Source: Actinomycetota bacterium
GTDB lineage: Bacteria > Actinomycetota > Acidimicrobiia > Acidimicrobiales > Ilumatobacteraceae
NCBI GenBank assembly: GCA_027592925.1
Contig: JAQCJO010000005.1
Span: 1-62,259, forward strand
Direction: 5' to 3'
Length of the DNA stretch: 62,259 bases
Shown here: in pieces, positions 29,421 to 38,488 of the stretch
How the letters are laid out: every line of letters begins with the position of its first letter
Position numbering within the stretch: the stretch's first letter is position 1
Position numbers and translations under genes: made by a program
Notes under the pieces: model-generated
The model's input: the letters and a program-made list of their open reading frames with translations, nothing else
Told to the model about the DNA's origin: nothing
Database searches by the model: none

Positions 29421-30083
29421 CTAGCTCGACACCACCAACGTTGCGTCGCCAATTGCTGCAGCGCTTGCAACTGCCGCAGACAATTCTGCTGGCACCGCGA
29501 CTATGACGCCAATTGTGTCTTCAATCAGACTTAATACGAGTGCATCAGCAGCAAGCACTATGCCATTGGCGATGATGTCGACATGGTCGCCAACTTGCAT
29601 TGGCGGTAGTGCTGCAGGTGGCACGATGGCCACTGATCGAAAACCAACCGGCAGTTGCAACTGTTTTGAAGTGCTGGTGCCAGTGTTGGTGGTGGTGAGT
29701 AATTCGCCAATCGAGATTGATTGTTGAGCGACTAAACCAGGTTGCAGATTGTGCAGGGCGGTTGGGGTAACTGCAGAGCGGGGAAGCGTGCGCAGACTAA
29801 ATAACTGTGTGGTGATGATGTCGCCAGGTTCAATGTTGCTTGAAGCAATGAGCACTGGTGTGGTTGAACCAAGTGAGGCAGTTGCCGATTGCATGCGTCT
29901 CAACGTGGCAAAAAATGTCAACGCAGCACAACACACGAGAACTGCGATGACTTGTTGACGACGACGATTGTTGCGACACAACGCCAAATAGTTAGCAGCG
30001 CTCATTTTGCGTATGCGCACAATGACGGGGGCGATGGTGGCTACAAGTTTGTGAAGCGATGCAGGGACTAGTTTGTTGTTCAT
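29421..30083 (-). CDS. SAF-domain protein (CpaB-like) with N-terminal TM
   Basis: PVLIASSNIEPGDIITTQLFSLRTLPRSAVTP..LVAQQSISIGELLT; TM QQVIAVLVCCAALTFFATL. Confidence 0.75.
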   Translation of the reverse strand: MNNKLVPASLHKLVATIAPVIVRIRKMSAANYLALCRNNRRRQQVIAVLVCCAALTFFATLRRMQSATASLGSTTPVLIASSNIEPGDIITTQLFSLRTLPRSAVTPTALHNLQPGLVAQQSISIGELLTTTNTGTSTSKQLQLPVGFRSVAIVPPAALPPMQVGDHVDIIANGIVLAADALVLSLIEDTIGVIVAVPAELSAAVASAAAIGDATLVVSS

Positions 30084-30130
30084 GCATTGTTGTGTGCGCG
30101 AGGCACACCAAAAATGCGGGAAAAACTGTG

Positions 30131-30466
30131 TTACGAAGCGGGTGTGCTGGCTGGCGCTGCAGGTGTTGCAGCAGGCGTTGTAGCGGGTGCTGCTGGAGCA
30201 GCAGATGTACTTTCGGATGCTGCGGGAGTCGAGGCGCTTGTTGACGAACTTGATGCAGTGGTTGTGCTGCTCGAAGTCGATTTGCTGTCGGTCTTATAAA
30301 AGCCACCGCCCTTAAATGAAACGCCAACAGGGGTGAAGACCTTTTTGACTGGCTTTACAACGTCGTCTTGGGGGTGGGCCAACTCGGTCAATGGGTCGTC
30401 GGTGAATGCCTGATAGACCTCAATCGTCTCGCCAGAGTCAATGAATTTGTAGACATACGTTGGCAT
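30131..30466 (-). CDS. FmdB/Ruc-like small protein lacking zinc-ribbon cysteines, Ser/Thr/Ala/Pro-rich tail
   Basis: MPTYVYKFIDSGETIEVYQAFTDDPLTELAHPQDDVVKPVKKVFTPVGVSFKGGGFYKTDSK + low-complexity tail; no Cys. Confidence 0.82.
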   Translation of the reverse strand: MPTYVYKFIDSGETIEVYQAFTDDPLTELAHPQDDVVKPVKKVFTPVGVSFKGGGFYKTDSKSTSSSTTTASSSSTSASTPAASESTSAAPAAPATTPAATPAAPASTPAS

Positions 30467-30492
30467 CAGGTCAACAATTCTAGGATGCAAGG

Positions 30493-31359
30493 GTGGCAAT
30501 GCACACCGCTGTTATCCCCGCTGCTGGGTTGGGGACGAGATTTCTGCCTGCGACCAAGGCGGTGCCAAAAGAGTTAATGCCAATTTTCGACACGCCTGCC
30601 CTGCAACTGGTGATGGATGAAGCAATTGGGGCTGGGTGTGACCACATCGTTGTGGTGTCAAACAAAGCCAAGAGCGGCATCGAGGCGTACTTGGCGCCTT
30701 CGCCCGACGTGGTCAAGCGTGTGCGCGACAGCGGTCGCACCGAATTGGCAGATCGACTTTCACTCATTGGCACCGATGTGAAGATCACCGTCGCATATCA
30801 AGATGAGCCGCGTGGCCTCGGGCATGCCGTTGCCTGCGCGCGCCAAGCAGTTGGTAACGAATCATTTGCGGTCTTGTTGCCCGACGAATTAATGGGCGAT
30901 GCCTCGTTGCTGACACAGATGTGGCAGATGCACGATGCGGGGGGCAAATACGTTGTCGGTCTCAAGCAAGTGCCAATGAGCGAAGTGAGCGCATACGGTT
31001 GCGTAAAGACCACTGGCGCACCTGACAAAGACGGTGTCGTCACAGTGACTGGCGTTGTAGAAAAACCTGCGATCAACGAAGCACCAAGCGATCTCATCTT
31101 GATCGGCCGTTATGTTTTGGGCGCCGACATGTTTGACATGCTCGACACACTTGCGCCGGCAAAGGGCGGCGAGATCTTGCTGACCGACGGGCTTCTTATG
31201 GCGGCAACTGCAGGCAACTTATTGGGTGTGGTGAGCGATATCGATCGCCATGACACTGGTACGCCGATGGGTTGGTTGCAGGCAGTGATCGAGATTGCGC
31301 TGAAGCGCAAAGATGTTGGTGCAGAACTCTCCACATGGTTAGAAGGAAGATTCAAATGA
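30493..31359 (+). CDS. galU: UTP-glucose-1-phosphate uridylyltransferase
   Basis: AVIPAAGLGTRFLPATKAVPKELMPIFDTPALQLVMDEA; VEKPAINEAPSDLILIGRYVL. Confidence 0.95.
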   Translation: MAMHTAVIPAAGLGTRFLPATKAVPKELMPIFDTPALQLVMDEAIGAGCDHIVVVSNKAKSGIEAYLAPSPDVVKRVRDSGRTELADRLSLIGTDVKITVAYQDEPRGLGHAVACARQAVGNESFAVLLPDELMGDASLLTQMWQMHDAGGKYVVGLKQVPMSEVSAYGCVKTTGAPDKDGVVTVTGVVEKPAINEAPSDLILIGRYVLGADMFDMLDTLAPAKGGEILLTDGLLMAATAGNLLGVVSDIDRHDTGTPMGWLQAVIEIALKRKDVGAELSTWLEGRFK

Positions 31360-32591
31360 GCAAATTACAAGTGACCATTGATCCAAAAGAAGTAGGCATG
31401 TCGGCAGAGCGACTCAAGCGCATTGACGAACACTTTCGGGAATATGTAGATGATGGCAGGTTGCCTGGCTACACCGTTGCTGTTGCGCGCTACGGACAAA
31501 TCGCGCACGTGAGCACGTACGGCATGCGCGACATGGAAAGCAAACTTCCAACCGAACTTGACACCTTGTATCGAATCGCGTCGATGACCAAACCAATTAC
31601 GTCGATTGCTTGCATGATGTTGGTTGAAGAAGGCAAATTGCAACTGACCGATCCGGTGAGTCGATTTATTCCTAAATTTCGCCATACCAAGGTGTATGAG
31701 AGTGGCACAGCAGAAAACCCAGTGCTTGCGCCAATGAACGAACCAATGCGCATTTGGCACCTGCTCACGCATACTGCTGGCCTTACATATGCGCATAATT
31801 ACACGAGTGTTGTGGACGAGATGTATCGCAATGCTGGGTTAGGTTTGGTTTCACACGGTCGGGAGACGCTCGAAGAAATATGCGACCGCTTGGCAGACAT
31901 GCCACTTGTTTTTGAGCCTGGCTCATCGTGGATCTACGGCGTGTCAACCGACGTATTGGGTCGCGTTGTCGAAGTTGCGTCTGGAATGTCATTGAACGAC
32001 TTTTTCCAAACGCGCATATTGCAACCATTGAAAATGCAAGACACGAGTTTTTGGGTGCCGAGAGAAAAACTGTCACGTTTGGCTGCGGTGTACACACCAG
32101 ACGAAACCGGGTTGAAGGCAGTGCGCTTGCCGTCGATGGAACAGTCGGTGCTCACGAAGCCATCAGCCTTTTCTGGCGGTGGTGGGTTGGTTTCAACCGC
32201 GTATGACTATTGGCGATTTTTGCAAATGCTAGAAAATGGTGGAGAGCTTGATGGTGTTCGACTGATCTCGCCAACCACTCTTGACCTGATGACAAAGAAC
32301 CATTTGCCAAATAATCAAGACGTTTCGCAATTCGGCCGTGTCGTTGGCGAAGAGGTGTTTTATGACGGCCTCGGTTTTGGACTTGGCTTTGCTGTGGTGA
32401 TTGATCAGGCAAAAACGAAAGTTGCTTGCTCCGATGGCACATTCAGTTGGGGTGGAATATTCAGCACTGCTTTTTGGATTGATCCTGTCGAAGAGATCAC
32501 TGCAACTTTTTATACACAATTGATTCCTTCAACGACATATCCGATTCGCCCATTTTTGCGCAGCATGGTGTACGGCGCAATTATCGAATAG
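31356..32591 (+). CDS. Serine hydrolase, class C beta-lactamase / esterase fold
   Basis: ATGA overlap with galU; YRIASMTKPITSIACMMLVEEGKLQLTDPV (SxxK), HLLTHTAGLTY. Confidence 0.88.
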   Translation: MSKLQVTIDPKEVGMSAERLKRIDEHFREYVDDGRLPGYTVAVARYGQIAHVSTYGMRDMESKLPTELDTLYRIASMTKPITSIACMMLVEEGKLQLTDPVSRFIPKFRHTKVYESGTAENPVLAPMNEPMRIWHLLTHTAGLTYAHNYTSVVDEMYRNAGLGLVSHGRETLEEICDRLADMPLVFEPGSSWIYGVSTDVLGRVVEVASGMSLNDFFQTRILQPLKMQDTSFWVPREKLSRLAAVYTPDETGLKAVRLPSMEQSVLTKPSAFSGGGGLVSTAYDYWRFLQMLENGGELDGVRLISPTTLDLMTKNHLPNNQDVSQFGRVVGEEVFYDGLGFGLGFAVVIDQAKTKVACSDGTFSWGGIFSTAFWIDPVEEITATFYTQLIPSTTYPIRPFLRSMVYGAIIE

Positions 32592-32597
32592 CGGTGG

Positions 32598-33155
32598 TTA
32601 GTCGGCGCGAGAAAATGCGCCAGGTTCGTCAATCACAAAACCAAACTCGTCAACACTGACTTCAACTGTTTTGTTTTGCGCCAGGCTGATGTATTGCCAG
32701 CGATGAGTGTCGAGTCGTGTGTACATCTGTGGCACCACGGTGACGCCAAGTGTCTCCGTGTCAACTGTGATTACGTTTTTAGTCGATGAATGCCCAACAT
32801 GCAGCGGCAGTCTGTGAATCAGTATCGAGTTAGTAAATGGCGTGCCTGGCAAATCGATGTCGATACAGCCGTCCAGCTCGGTGCGGTGGTCGCCATTCAT
32901 CTCGCCCCACCTGCCGTGACCATCGGTTGCGAGCCACAAGTCGGGCTCATCCATGTCACGAAACAATAAAAACTGTTGCACGACCCACATTGCCGACATG
33001 CGGATGACGAAGTGGGCATTTTCGGAACCCAAGACCCCGTTGGCTGTCCAACCCTCGTTTTCCCACAACAGATGAACCTCACTGAGATGACCCGAGTCGG
33101 CAATGGACCACCGTGCATCGTGACCCGATGAGGGCAGTGCGCCATAATTAGACAT
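32598..33155 (-). CDS. Putative glycolipid-binding domain protein
   Basis: Resembles the glycolipid-binding family by pattern: VRMSAMWVVQQFLLFRD..DLWLATDGHGRWGEMNG..LDGCIDIDLPGTPFTNSILIHRL. Confidence 0.7.
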   Translation of the reverse strand: MSNYGALPSSGHDARWSIADSGHLSEVHLLWENEGWTANGVLGSENAHFVIRMSAMWVVQQFLLFRDMDEPDLWLATDGHGRWGEMNGDHRTELDGCIDIDLPGTPFTNSILIHRLPLHVGHSSTKNVITVDTETLGVTVVPQMYTRLDTHRWQYISLAQNKTVEVSVDEFGFVIDEPGAFSRAD

Positions 33156-33203
33156 AGTTAGCCATACTTACAGCCTGTCACGCGGCGGTACCGTAACGAG
33201 TCC

Positions 33204-34433
33204 ATGATTCCTATTGAAGAAGCACAAGCAGCCGTACTCGCAGCCTGCTCTCCCTTGACGCCTGTCGATAGCTCTTGCAAGCAGATGACAGGACGGGTGC
33301 TGGCACAAGATGTGGTGGCATCGGAAAATGTGCCGTGGTTTGCAAATTCTGCAGTTGACGGATTTGCAGTGCGGATGAATGATGTGCAACTAGTTCCTGT
33401 TGAGTTGCGGATTGTGGACACCGTTGCTGCTGGTGCTGAGCCAAAGATCGCGGTAAGTGCTGGCGAGGCGATCCGAATCATGACGGGCGCACCAATTCCG
33501 CCGGGCGCTGATGCGGTGGTGATGGTGGAGGATTCCGAAATTGTGAGTCCAGGTATTGTTCGCCTCACTCGTGCTGCGCGACCACACGAAGCAATCCGCG
33601 ACGCGGGCAGCGACATCATGGCAGGCCATACGGTGTTTGTAGCCGGAACTGTGCTCAATGCCGCTGGCATCGGTGTTTTGGCCAGTGTCAACGCTCGAGT
33701 TGTACGCGCTTATCCACGAGCCCGCGTAGCGCTGCTGTCCACAGGTGACGAACTGATCAGTGATGGCTCACCGCTGAAGATCGGTCAAATTCGTGAAAGC
33801 AATATGACGATGTTGCATTCACTTATTGAGGCAACTGGATGTGAAGTGATCAATTTGGGAGTTGTTCGTGACGATGAAGTCGAAATTGAACGAGTTCTTC
33901 GCGAGGTTGTCCTGCGTTGTGATGCAGTTGTCACAAGTGGTGGAGTGAGCATGGGCGATTTTGATGTGATTAAGGCAGTTTTGTCACGCATCGCCACGAT
34001 GAACTGGATGCAGATGGCGATTAAACCAGCCAAACCATTTGCGTTTGGACAACTCACTGCAGCAGATGGTCGTATTGTCCCGGTCTTTGGGTTGCCTGGA
34101 AACCCAGTGTCGTCACTGATCAGTTATGAACTGATTGCTCGTCCAGCGTTGCGCAAAATGATGGGGCACACGCGGGATTTGTTGCGACCACCAGTGCGGG
34201 CTTTGTTGGACTCTCCAATCATTCGTAAGTTAGATGGCAAGGTGCACTATGTGCGCGTGTTCGGTAGCTTTGAAAATGACGGCCGACTGCATGTGCGGGA
34301 TACTGGACCACAGGGGAGTCACCAACTGGCTGCCACGGCGTTTGCCAACGGCCTTGCCTATGTGGTTGATGGAACCGGTCTAGACGCGGGCGCAGAGGTC
34401 GATGTCTATGTCATTGGCGACGTACTCGGGTAA
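33204..34433 (+). CDS. moeA: Molybdopterin molybdotransferase MoeA / gephyrin-like Glp
   Basis: VPWFANSAVDGFAVRMNDV, MTGAPIPPGADAVVMVEDSE, STGDELI, TSGGVSMGDFDVIK, FGLPGNPVSSLISYEL. Confidence 0.93.
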   Translation: MIPIEEAQAAVLAACSPLTPVDSSCKQMTGRVLAQDVVASENVPWFANSAVDGFAVRMNDVQLVPVELRIVDTVAAGAEPKIAVSAGEAIRIMTGAPIPPGADAVVMVEDSEIVSPGIVRLTRAARPHEAIRDAGSDIMAGHTVFVAGTVLNAAGIGVLASVNARVVRAYPRARVALLSTGDELISDGSPLKIGQIRESNMTMLHSLIEATGCEVINLGVVRDDEVEIERVLREVVLRCDAVVTSGGVSMGDFDVIKAVLSRIATMNWMQMAIKPAKPFAFGQLTAADGRIVPVFGLPGNPVSSLISYELIARPALRKMMGHTRDLLRPPVRALLDSPIIRKLDGKVHYVRVFGSFENDGRLHVRDTGPQGSHQLAATAFANGLAYVVDGTGLDAGAEVDVYVIGDVLG

Positions 34434-34469
34434 CCACGTGATGACCCAAATGAAATTGAGCCGTAGGAT

Positions 34470-35495
34470 GTGTCCATGGAACTGATCGATCCATTTGGGC
34501 GTACCGTGCGCGACTTGCGCATCTCGATTACTGATCGCTGCAATTTTCGTTGTACCTACTGCATGCCTGCAGAGGGCATGAAATGGCTGCCCCACAGGGA
34601 AGTGCTGTCTTATGAAGAACTGCATCGCCTTGCATCTATCTGCGTAAACCACTTTGATGTCGATGGCATTCGACTCACCGGTGGCGAGCCGACTATGCGC
34701 GCGCACTTGTCCGTGTTGGTGCAAAAACTTGCGGGGTTGATTGTGCCTGCAACTGCCAACTCGCCGCGTGCAGGCAAACCAATCGATCTTGCGATCACCA
34801 CCAATGGCGCAACGTTGCGACTCATTGCACAAGAACTGCGCGAAGCCGGACTCAAGCGCATCAACATCTCGATCGACACACTGAAGCGCGAACGCTTTTA
34901 TGAAATGACGCGACGCGATGAACTCCAGCATGTGCTTGACGGCATCGATGCTGCAATTGCTACTGGTTTTTCGCCGATCAAGCTCAATGCTGTTGTGCAA
35001 CGCGGCATTAATGATGACGAGATTGTTGACCTAGCAACCTTTGGCCGCGACAAAGGCGTTGAGGTTCGATTTATTGAGTACATGCCACTCGATGCGCAGG
35101 GCACATGGGAAAACAATCAGGTCGTTGGTCAAGACGAGATTGTTGCTGCAATTGCTGCTGTGTATCCGCTCGAGTTGATGCCAGCTCGCGGTGCCGCACC
35201 TGCCGACCGCTGGCGCTATCTGGATGGCAAGGGCACAGTTGGCGTGATTCCGTCAGTGACCAAACCATTTTGTGGAGACTGTGACAGAGTGCGCCTCACT
35301 GCAGACGGCCAATTTAGAACATGCCTATTTTCGACCAACGAGTTTGACTTGCGCGCAATGTTGCGCGAAGGTGCAAGCGATGATGCGATTGCCGCAGAGA
35401 TTAAACGTGCGGTGGGCACCAAGTGGGCGGGGCACAACATCGGTAACGTGACGTTTGTGCGTCCACGCCGCTCAATGAGCCAGATTGGCGGATAA
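34470..35495 (+). CDS. moaA: GTP 3',8-cyclase MoaA (radical SAM)
   Basis: LRISITDRCNFRCTYCMPAEG; second cluster FCGDCDRVRLTADGQFRTCLF; C-terminal GG. Confidence 0.96.
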   Translation: MSMELIDPFGRTVRDLRISITDRCNFRCTYCMPAEGMKWLPHREVLSYEELHRLASICVNHFDVDGIRLTGGEPTMRAHLSVLVQKLAGLIVPATANSPRAGKPIDLAITTNGATLRLIAQELREAGLKRINISIDTLKRERFYEMTRRDELQHVLDGIDAAIATGFSPIKLNAVVQRGINDDEIVDLATFGRDKGVEVRFIEYMPLDAQGTWENNQVVGQDEIVAAIAAVYPLELMPARGAAPADRWRYLDGKGTVGVIPSVTKPFCGDCDRVRLTADGQFRTCLFSTNEFDLRAMLREGASDDAIAAEIKRAVGTKWAGHNIGNVTFVRPRRSMSQIGG

Positions 35496-35524
35496 AAACA
35501 TGGGTCCTAATCTGGGTAGTAATC

Positions 35525-36016
35525 ATGTCTGATTTACGGTTTTCGCATCTCGATCCAGCAGGCAACGCCCGCATGGTTGACGTCACGCCAAAAGAGGCAA
35601 CGCATCGTCGGGCGATTGCGCGTTGCAAAGTATTTATGAAACCCGAGACAACTGCTGCGATTGCCAATCGCGAAGTGAAGAAGGGCGACGTGATTGCAGT
35701 CGCTCGAGTGGCCGGCATTCAAGCCGCCAAGCGCACAAGCGACATGATTCCGCTGTGTCATCCGCTGCTCATCGGCGCAGTGCATATCAACTTTGAAATC
35801 GCCGACGACTTCATTGCTATCGAGGCTCAAGTCGACACCGTCGACCGCACAGGAGTCGAGATGGAGGCCCTGCATGCGTGCAGCGTGGCCGCCCTGACTA
35901 TCTATGACATGTGCAAGAGCGCCGATAGGGCCATGGTGATCGGAGAGTTGACGCTGTGGGAGAAGTCGGGTGGCCGCCAGGGCCTGTATCGTCGCGAAGA
36001 TCAGCAAACTCAATAG
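35525..36016 (+). CDS. moaC: Cyclic pyranopterin monophosphate synthase MoaC
   Basis: MVDVTPKEATHRRAIA, AAKRTSDMIPLCHPL, DRTGVEMEALHACSVAALTIYDMCKSADRAMVI. Confidence 0.96.
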   Translation: MSDLRFSHLDPAGNARMVDVTPKEATHRRAIARCKVFMKPETTAAIANREVKKGDVIAVARVAGIQAAKRTSDMIPLCHPLLIGAVHINFEIADDFIAIEAQVDTVDRTGVEMEALHACSVAALTIYDMCKSADRAMVIGELTLWEKSGGRQGLYRREDQQTQ

Positions 36017-36102
36017 TTATAAGGGTTTTGGCTATAGCGGTAGATCAAATTACCTCGATGTTGTCCTATTTGTAGTCATTCTGTAATACACTCAATCCAC
36101 TC

Positions 36103-36645
36103 ATGAGCAAACTGATTTTGATCATCGTCGGCGCAGCGTGGCTGGCAGTGTTACTTCCTCCAATGATTCGAGCTAAGTTGCACGGCAGCCCATCCAATTC
36201 GGTGAGCAACTTCCGTCGCCAACTCAATTCGCTCGAGTCGTCGGGTGGCCGCAGCCAGCAAGGTCAGTTGCGCAATATGGCGCGCCCACTTGCACCGTCG
36301 CAGCAATATCGCAGTGCCACTGCTCGCACTTCGCGCCCACAACAGGGTGCCTTGAGCAACATCACTGGGGCATTGATTCGTCCAGAAGGTGTGCGCCATC
36401 ATCGTGCTCCAGCAATGTTGACCCCGCAGGCCATGGTGCGCCAGCGCCGCCAAAACTTGGTAGTTGGCATGGCAGTCGTTACTGGTATCTCGTTGTTCTT
36501 GGCATTCACCACCGGGTCGAGTGCTTTCATCTACTTGTTTACGGTGAGCCTGCTTGCCTTGTGTGGTTACTGCTACGTGTTGGTGCAGTTGCGCATCAAG
36601 CGCGAAAACGAGCGGTACCTGCGTCAGTTTCGACGCGTCGCCTAA
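36103..36645 (+). CDS. Membrane protein, one N-terminal and two C-terminal TM helices (GlpR/SepX-like by architecture and context)
   Basis: MSKLILIIVGAAWLAVLLPPMIRAK + basic Ser/Gln-rich linker + NLVVGMAVVTGISLFLAF / AFIYLFTVSLLALCGYCYVLV; downstream of galU-moeA-moaC. Confidence 0.65.
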   Translation: MSKLILIIVGAAWLAVLLPPMIRAKLHGSPSNSVSNFRRQLNSLESSGGRSQQGQLRNMARPLAPSQQYRSATARTSRPQQGALSNITGALIRPEGVRHHRAPAMLTPQAMVRQRRQNLVVGMAVVTGISLFLAFTTGSSAFIYLFTVSLLALCGYCYVLVQLRIKRENERYLRQFRRVA

Positions 36646-36677
36646 AGCCGCTGCCCGCTAGGGTTTGCTAGGAAATA

Positions 36678-36750
36678 GGGGCTGTAGCTCAGTTGGCAGA
36701 GCGGTACGTTCGCAATGTACAGGCCAGGGGTTCAATTCCCCTCAGCTCCA
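36678..36750 (+). tRNA. tRNA-Ala (anticodon CGC)
   Basis: GGGGCTG acceptor / CAGCTCC, D-stem GCTC/GAGC, anticodon loop TTCGCAA, T-arm AGGGG-TTCAATT-CCCCT; G3-U70 alanine identity pair; CCA not encoded. Confidence 0.93.
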
Positions 36751-36787
36751 CGCCAACGGCGACACAACACGAATAGGGGATCATCAA

Positions 36788-38488
36788 GTGGCACTGAGTT
36801 GGACAGAAGCGAACGCAGCAGTAACTGCGCCAGGACAAATCTTTGAATTGATCGACGCTGAAGTGATGGGCGTTAAGACACAAATTTTTAAGAATGCACC
36901 ACCGCACCTCGGATTAGTTTTTGCTGGCGCACGTGGCCACGGTGACAAAACATTTTTGGTCTACGAAGGCGAAACGTGGTCGTTTGCAAAGACGATGGAT
37001 CATGTTGACGCACTTGCAGCGCTACTTGTAAATACTTACAAAGTGAAAAAGGGTGATCGTGTGGCAGTTGCGATGCGTAACTACCCAGAATGGGTGATCT
37101 CGTTTGCTGCGATTATTTCGACAGGTGCAGTCAACGTGTCGATGAACTCGTGGTGGACAGAAGACGAAATGAATTTCGCACTCGAAGATTCTGGCGCGAC
37201 CGTGTACATCTGCGACCAAGAGCGTTATGACGTTGGCGCTGCAACGTGTGCCAAACACGGAATCAAAGTGCTTGCAGTGCGCACCGACAAACCTATGCCT
37301 GCAGGTGTAGACAAGTGGGAAGAAGTGTTGCCACTTGGTGCCGCGCATCCCGGCGCAGAGATCAACCCCGACGATGACGCAACGATTTTGTACACATCAG
37401 GTACAACAGGTCGACCAAAGGGTGCGGTATCAACGCACCGAGCAATTGTCTCGTCGTTGATGGGCTTCTCGTCGCGAAATTCAGTGCTTACGCTCTCAGG
37501 CACAAAACTCAAAGAGGTAACTGGTCCAGAAATTCCAACATCATTTATTTTGATTGTGCCGCTGTTTCACGTAACTGGTTGCGTGCCCGTGATGATGAGC
37601 TGCTTTATTGCCGGCCTCAAACTTGCGATCATGTACAAGTGGGACGCCGAGAAGGCTCTTGAGATGATTGAGCGCGAACAGATCACCAACTTTGTTGGTG
37701 TACCAACGCAGAGTTGGGACTTGGTCAACTCACCAGCCTTCGACAAGTACGACACATCAAGTCTGCGTGCTGTGGGCGGCGGCGGTGCACCATCGCCAAC
37801 AAGCCTCGTGGGCAAGGTCAATGACAAAGTCAAAAACGGAAGCCCACAATTGGGTTATGGCATGACCGAGACCAACGCATTTGGTCCTGGCATCACCGGT
37901 TCTGACTACTTGGCTCACCCAACTTCTACTGGTCGTGCAGTGTTGCCAATGCGCGTCGAGATTCGCGACGAAGAACTCAATCCGTTACCAGTTGGCAAGT
38001 CTGGTGAGATCTGGTTCTTCGGACCAATGTTGATTCGCGGCTACTGGAATCGTCCGGATGCAACCAAGGAAACGATTGTTGACGGTTGGTTGCGCTCGGG
38101 AGACTTGGGTCGACTTGACGAAGATGGTTTTGTCTACGTAGAAGATCGCGTCAAGGACATGATCTTGCGTGCAGGCGAAAACATTTACGGCGCCGAAGTA
38201 GAAAGCGCAATTTATGAGCACCCTGCGATTCATGAAGCTGCAGTATTTGGTGTGCCGCACGAGCGTCTTGGTGAAGAAGTTGCGGTTGCCATTTACCCCA
38301 ACGACAACACGACCATTACCGCTGCAGAACTGTGGGCGTTTCTTGACAACAAGATTGCCAAGTTCAAGATTCCTACTCAGGTCTTGATCATTAACGAGCC
38401 ATTGCCGCGCAACGCAGCAGGCAAGTTTTTGAAGCGCGACTTGCAGCAACAGATCGTTAAAGGAACCCTCGTTCCTACAAAACGATAA
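36788..38488 (+). CDS. Acyl-CoA synthetase / AMP-dependent ligase
   Basis: GTG start; ILYTSGTTGRPKGAV, GYGMTETNAFG, DGWLRSGDLGRLDEDGFVYVEDRVKDMILRAGENIYG, PRNAAGKFLKRDL. Confidence 0.92.
   Translation: MALSWTEANAAVTAPGQIFELIDAEVMGVKTQIFKNAPPHLGLVFAGARGHGDKTFLVYEGETWSFAKTMDHVDALAALLVNTYKVKKGDRVAVAMRNYPEWVISFAAIISTGAVNVSMNSWWTEDEMNFALEDSGATVYICDQERYDVGAATCAKHGIKVLAVRTDKPMPAGVDKWEEVLPLGAAHPGAEINPDDDATILYTSGTTGRPKGAVSTHRAIVSSLMGFSSRNSVLTLSGTKLKEVTGPEIPTSFILIVPLFHVTGCVPVMMSCFIAGLKLAIMYKWDAEKALEMIEREQITNFVGVPTQSWDLVNSPAFDKYDTSSLRAVGGGGAPSPTSLVGKVNDKVKNGSPQLGYGMTETNAFGPGITGSDYLAHPTSTGRAVLPMRVEIRDEELNPLPVGKSGEIWFFGPMLIRGYWNRPDATKETIVDGWLRSGDLGRLDEDGFVYVEDRVKDMILRAGENIYGAEVESAIYEHPAIHEAAVFGVPHERLGEEVAVAIYPNDNTTITAAELWAFLDNKIAKFKIPTQVLIINEPLPRNAAGKFLKRDLQQQIVKGTLVPTKR

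Noticed and set aside
36665-36787. N-terminal extension of the 607-aa ORF across the tRNA
   Set aside because: Translation through tRNA-Ala; the acyl-CoA synthetase starts at GTG 36788.
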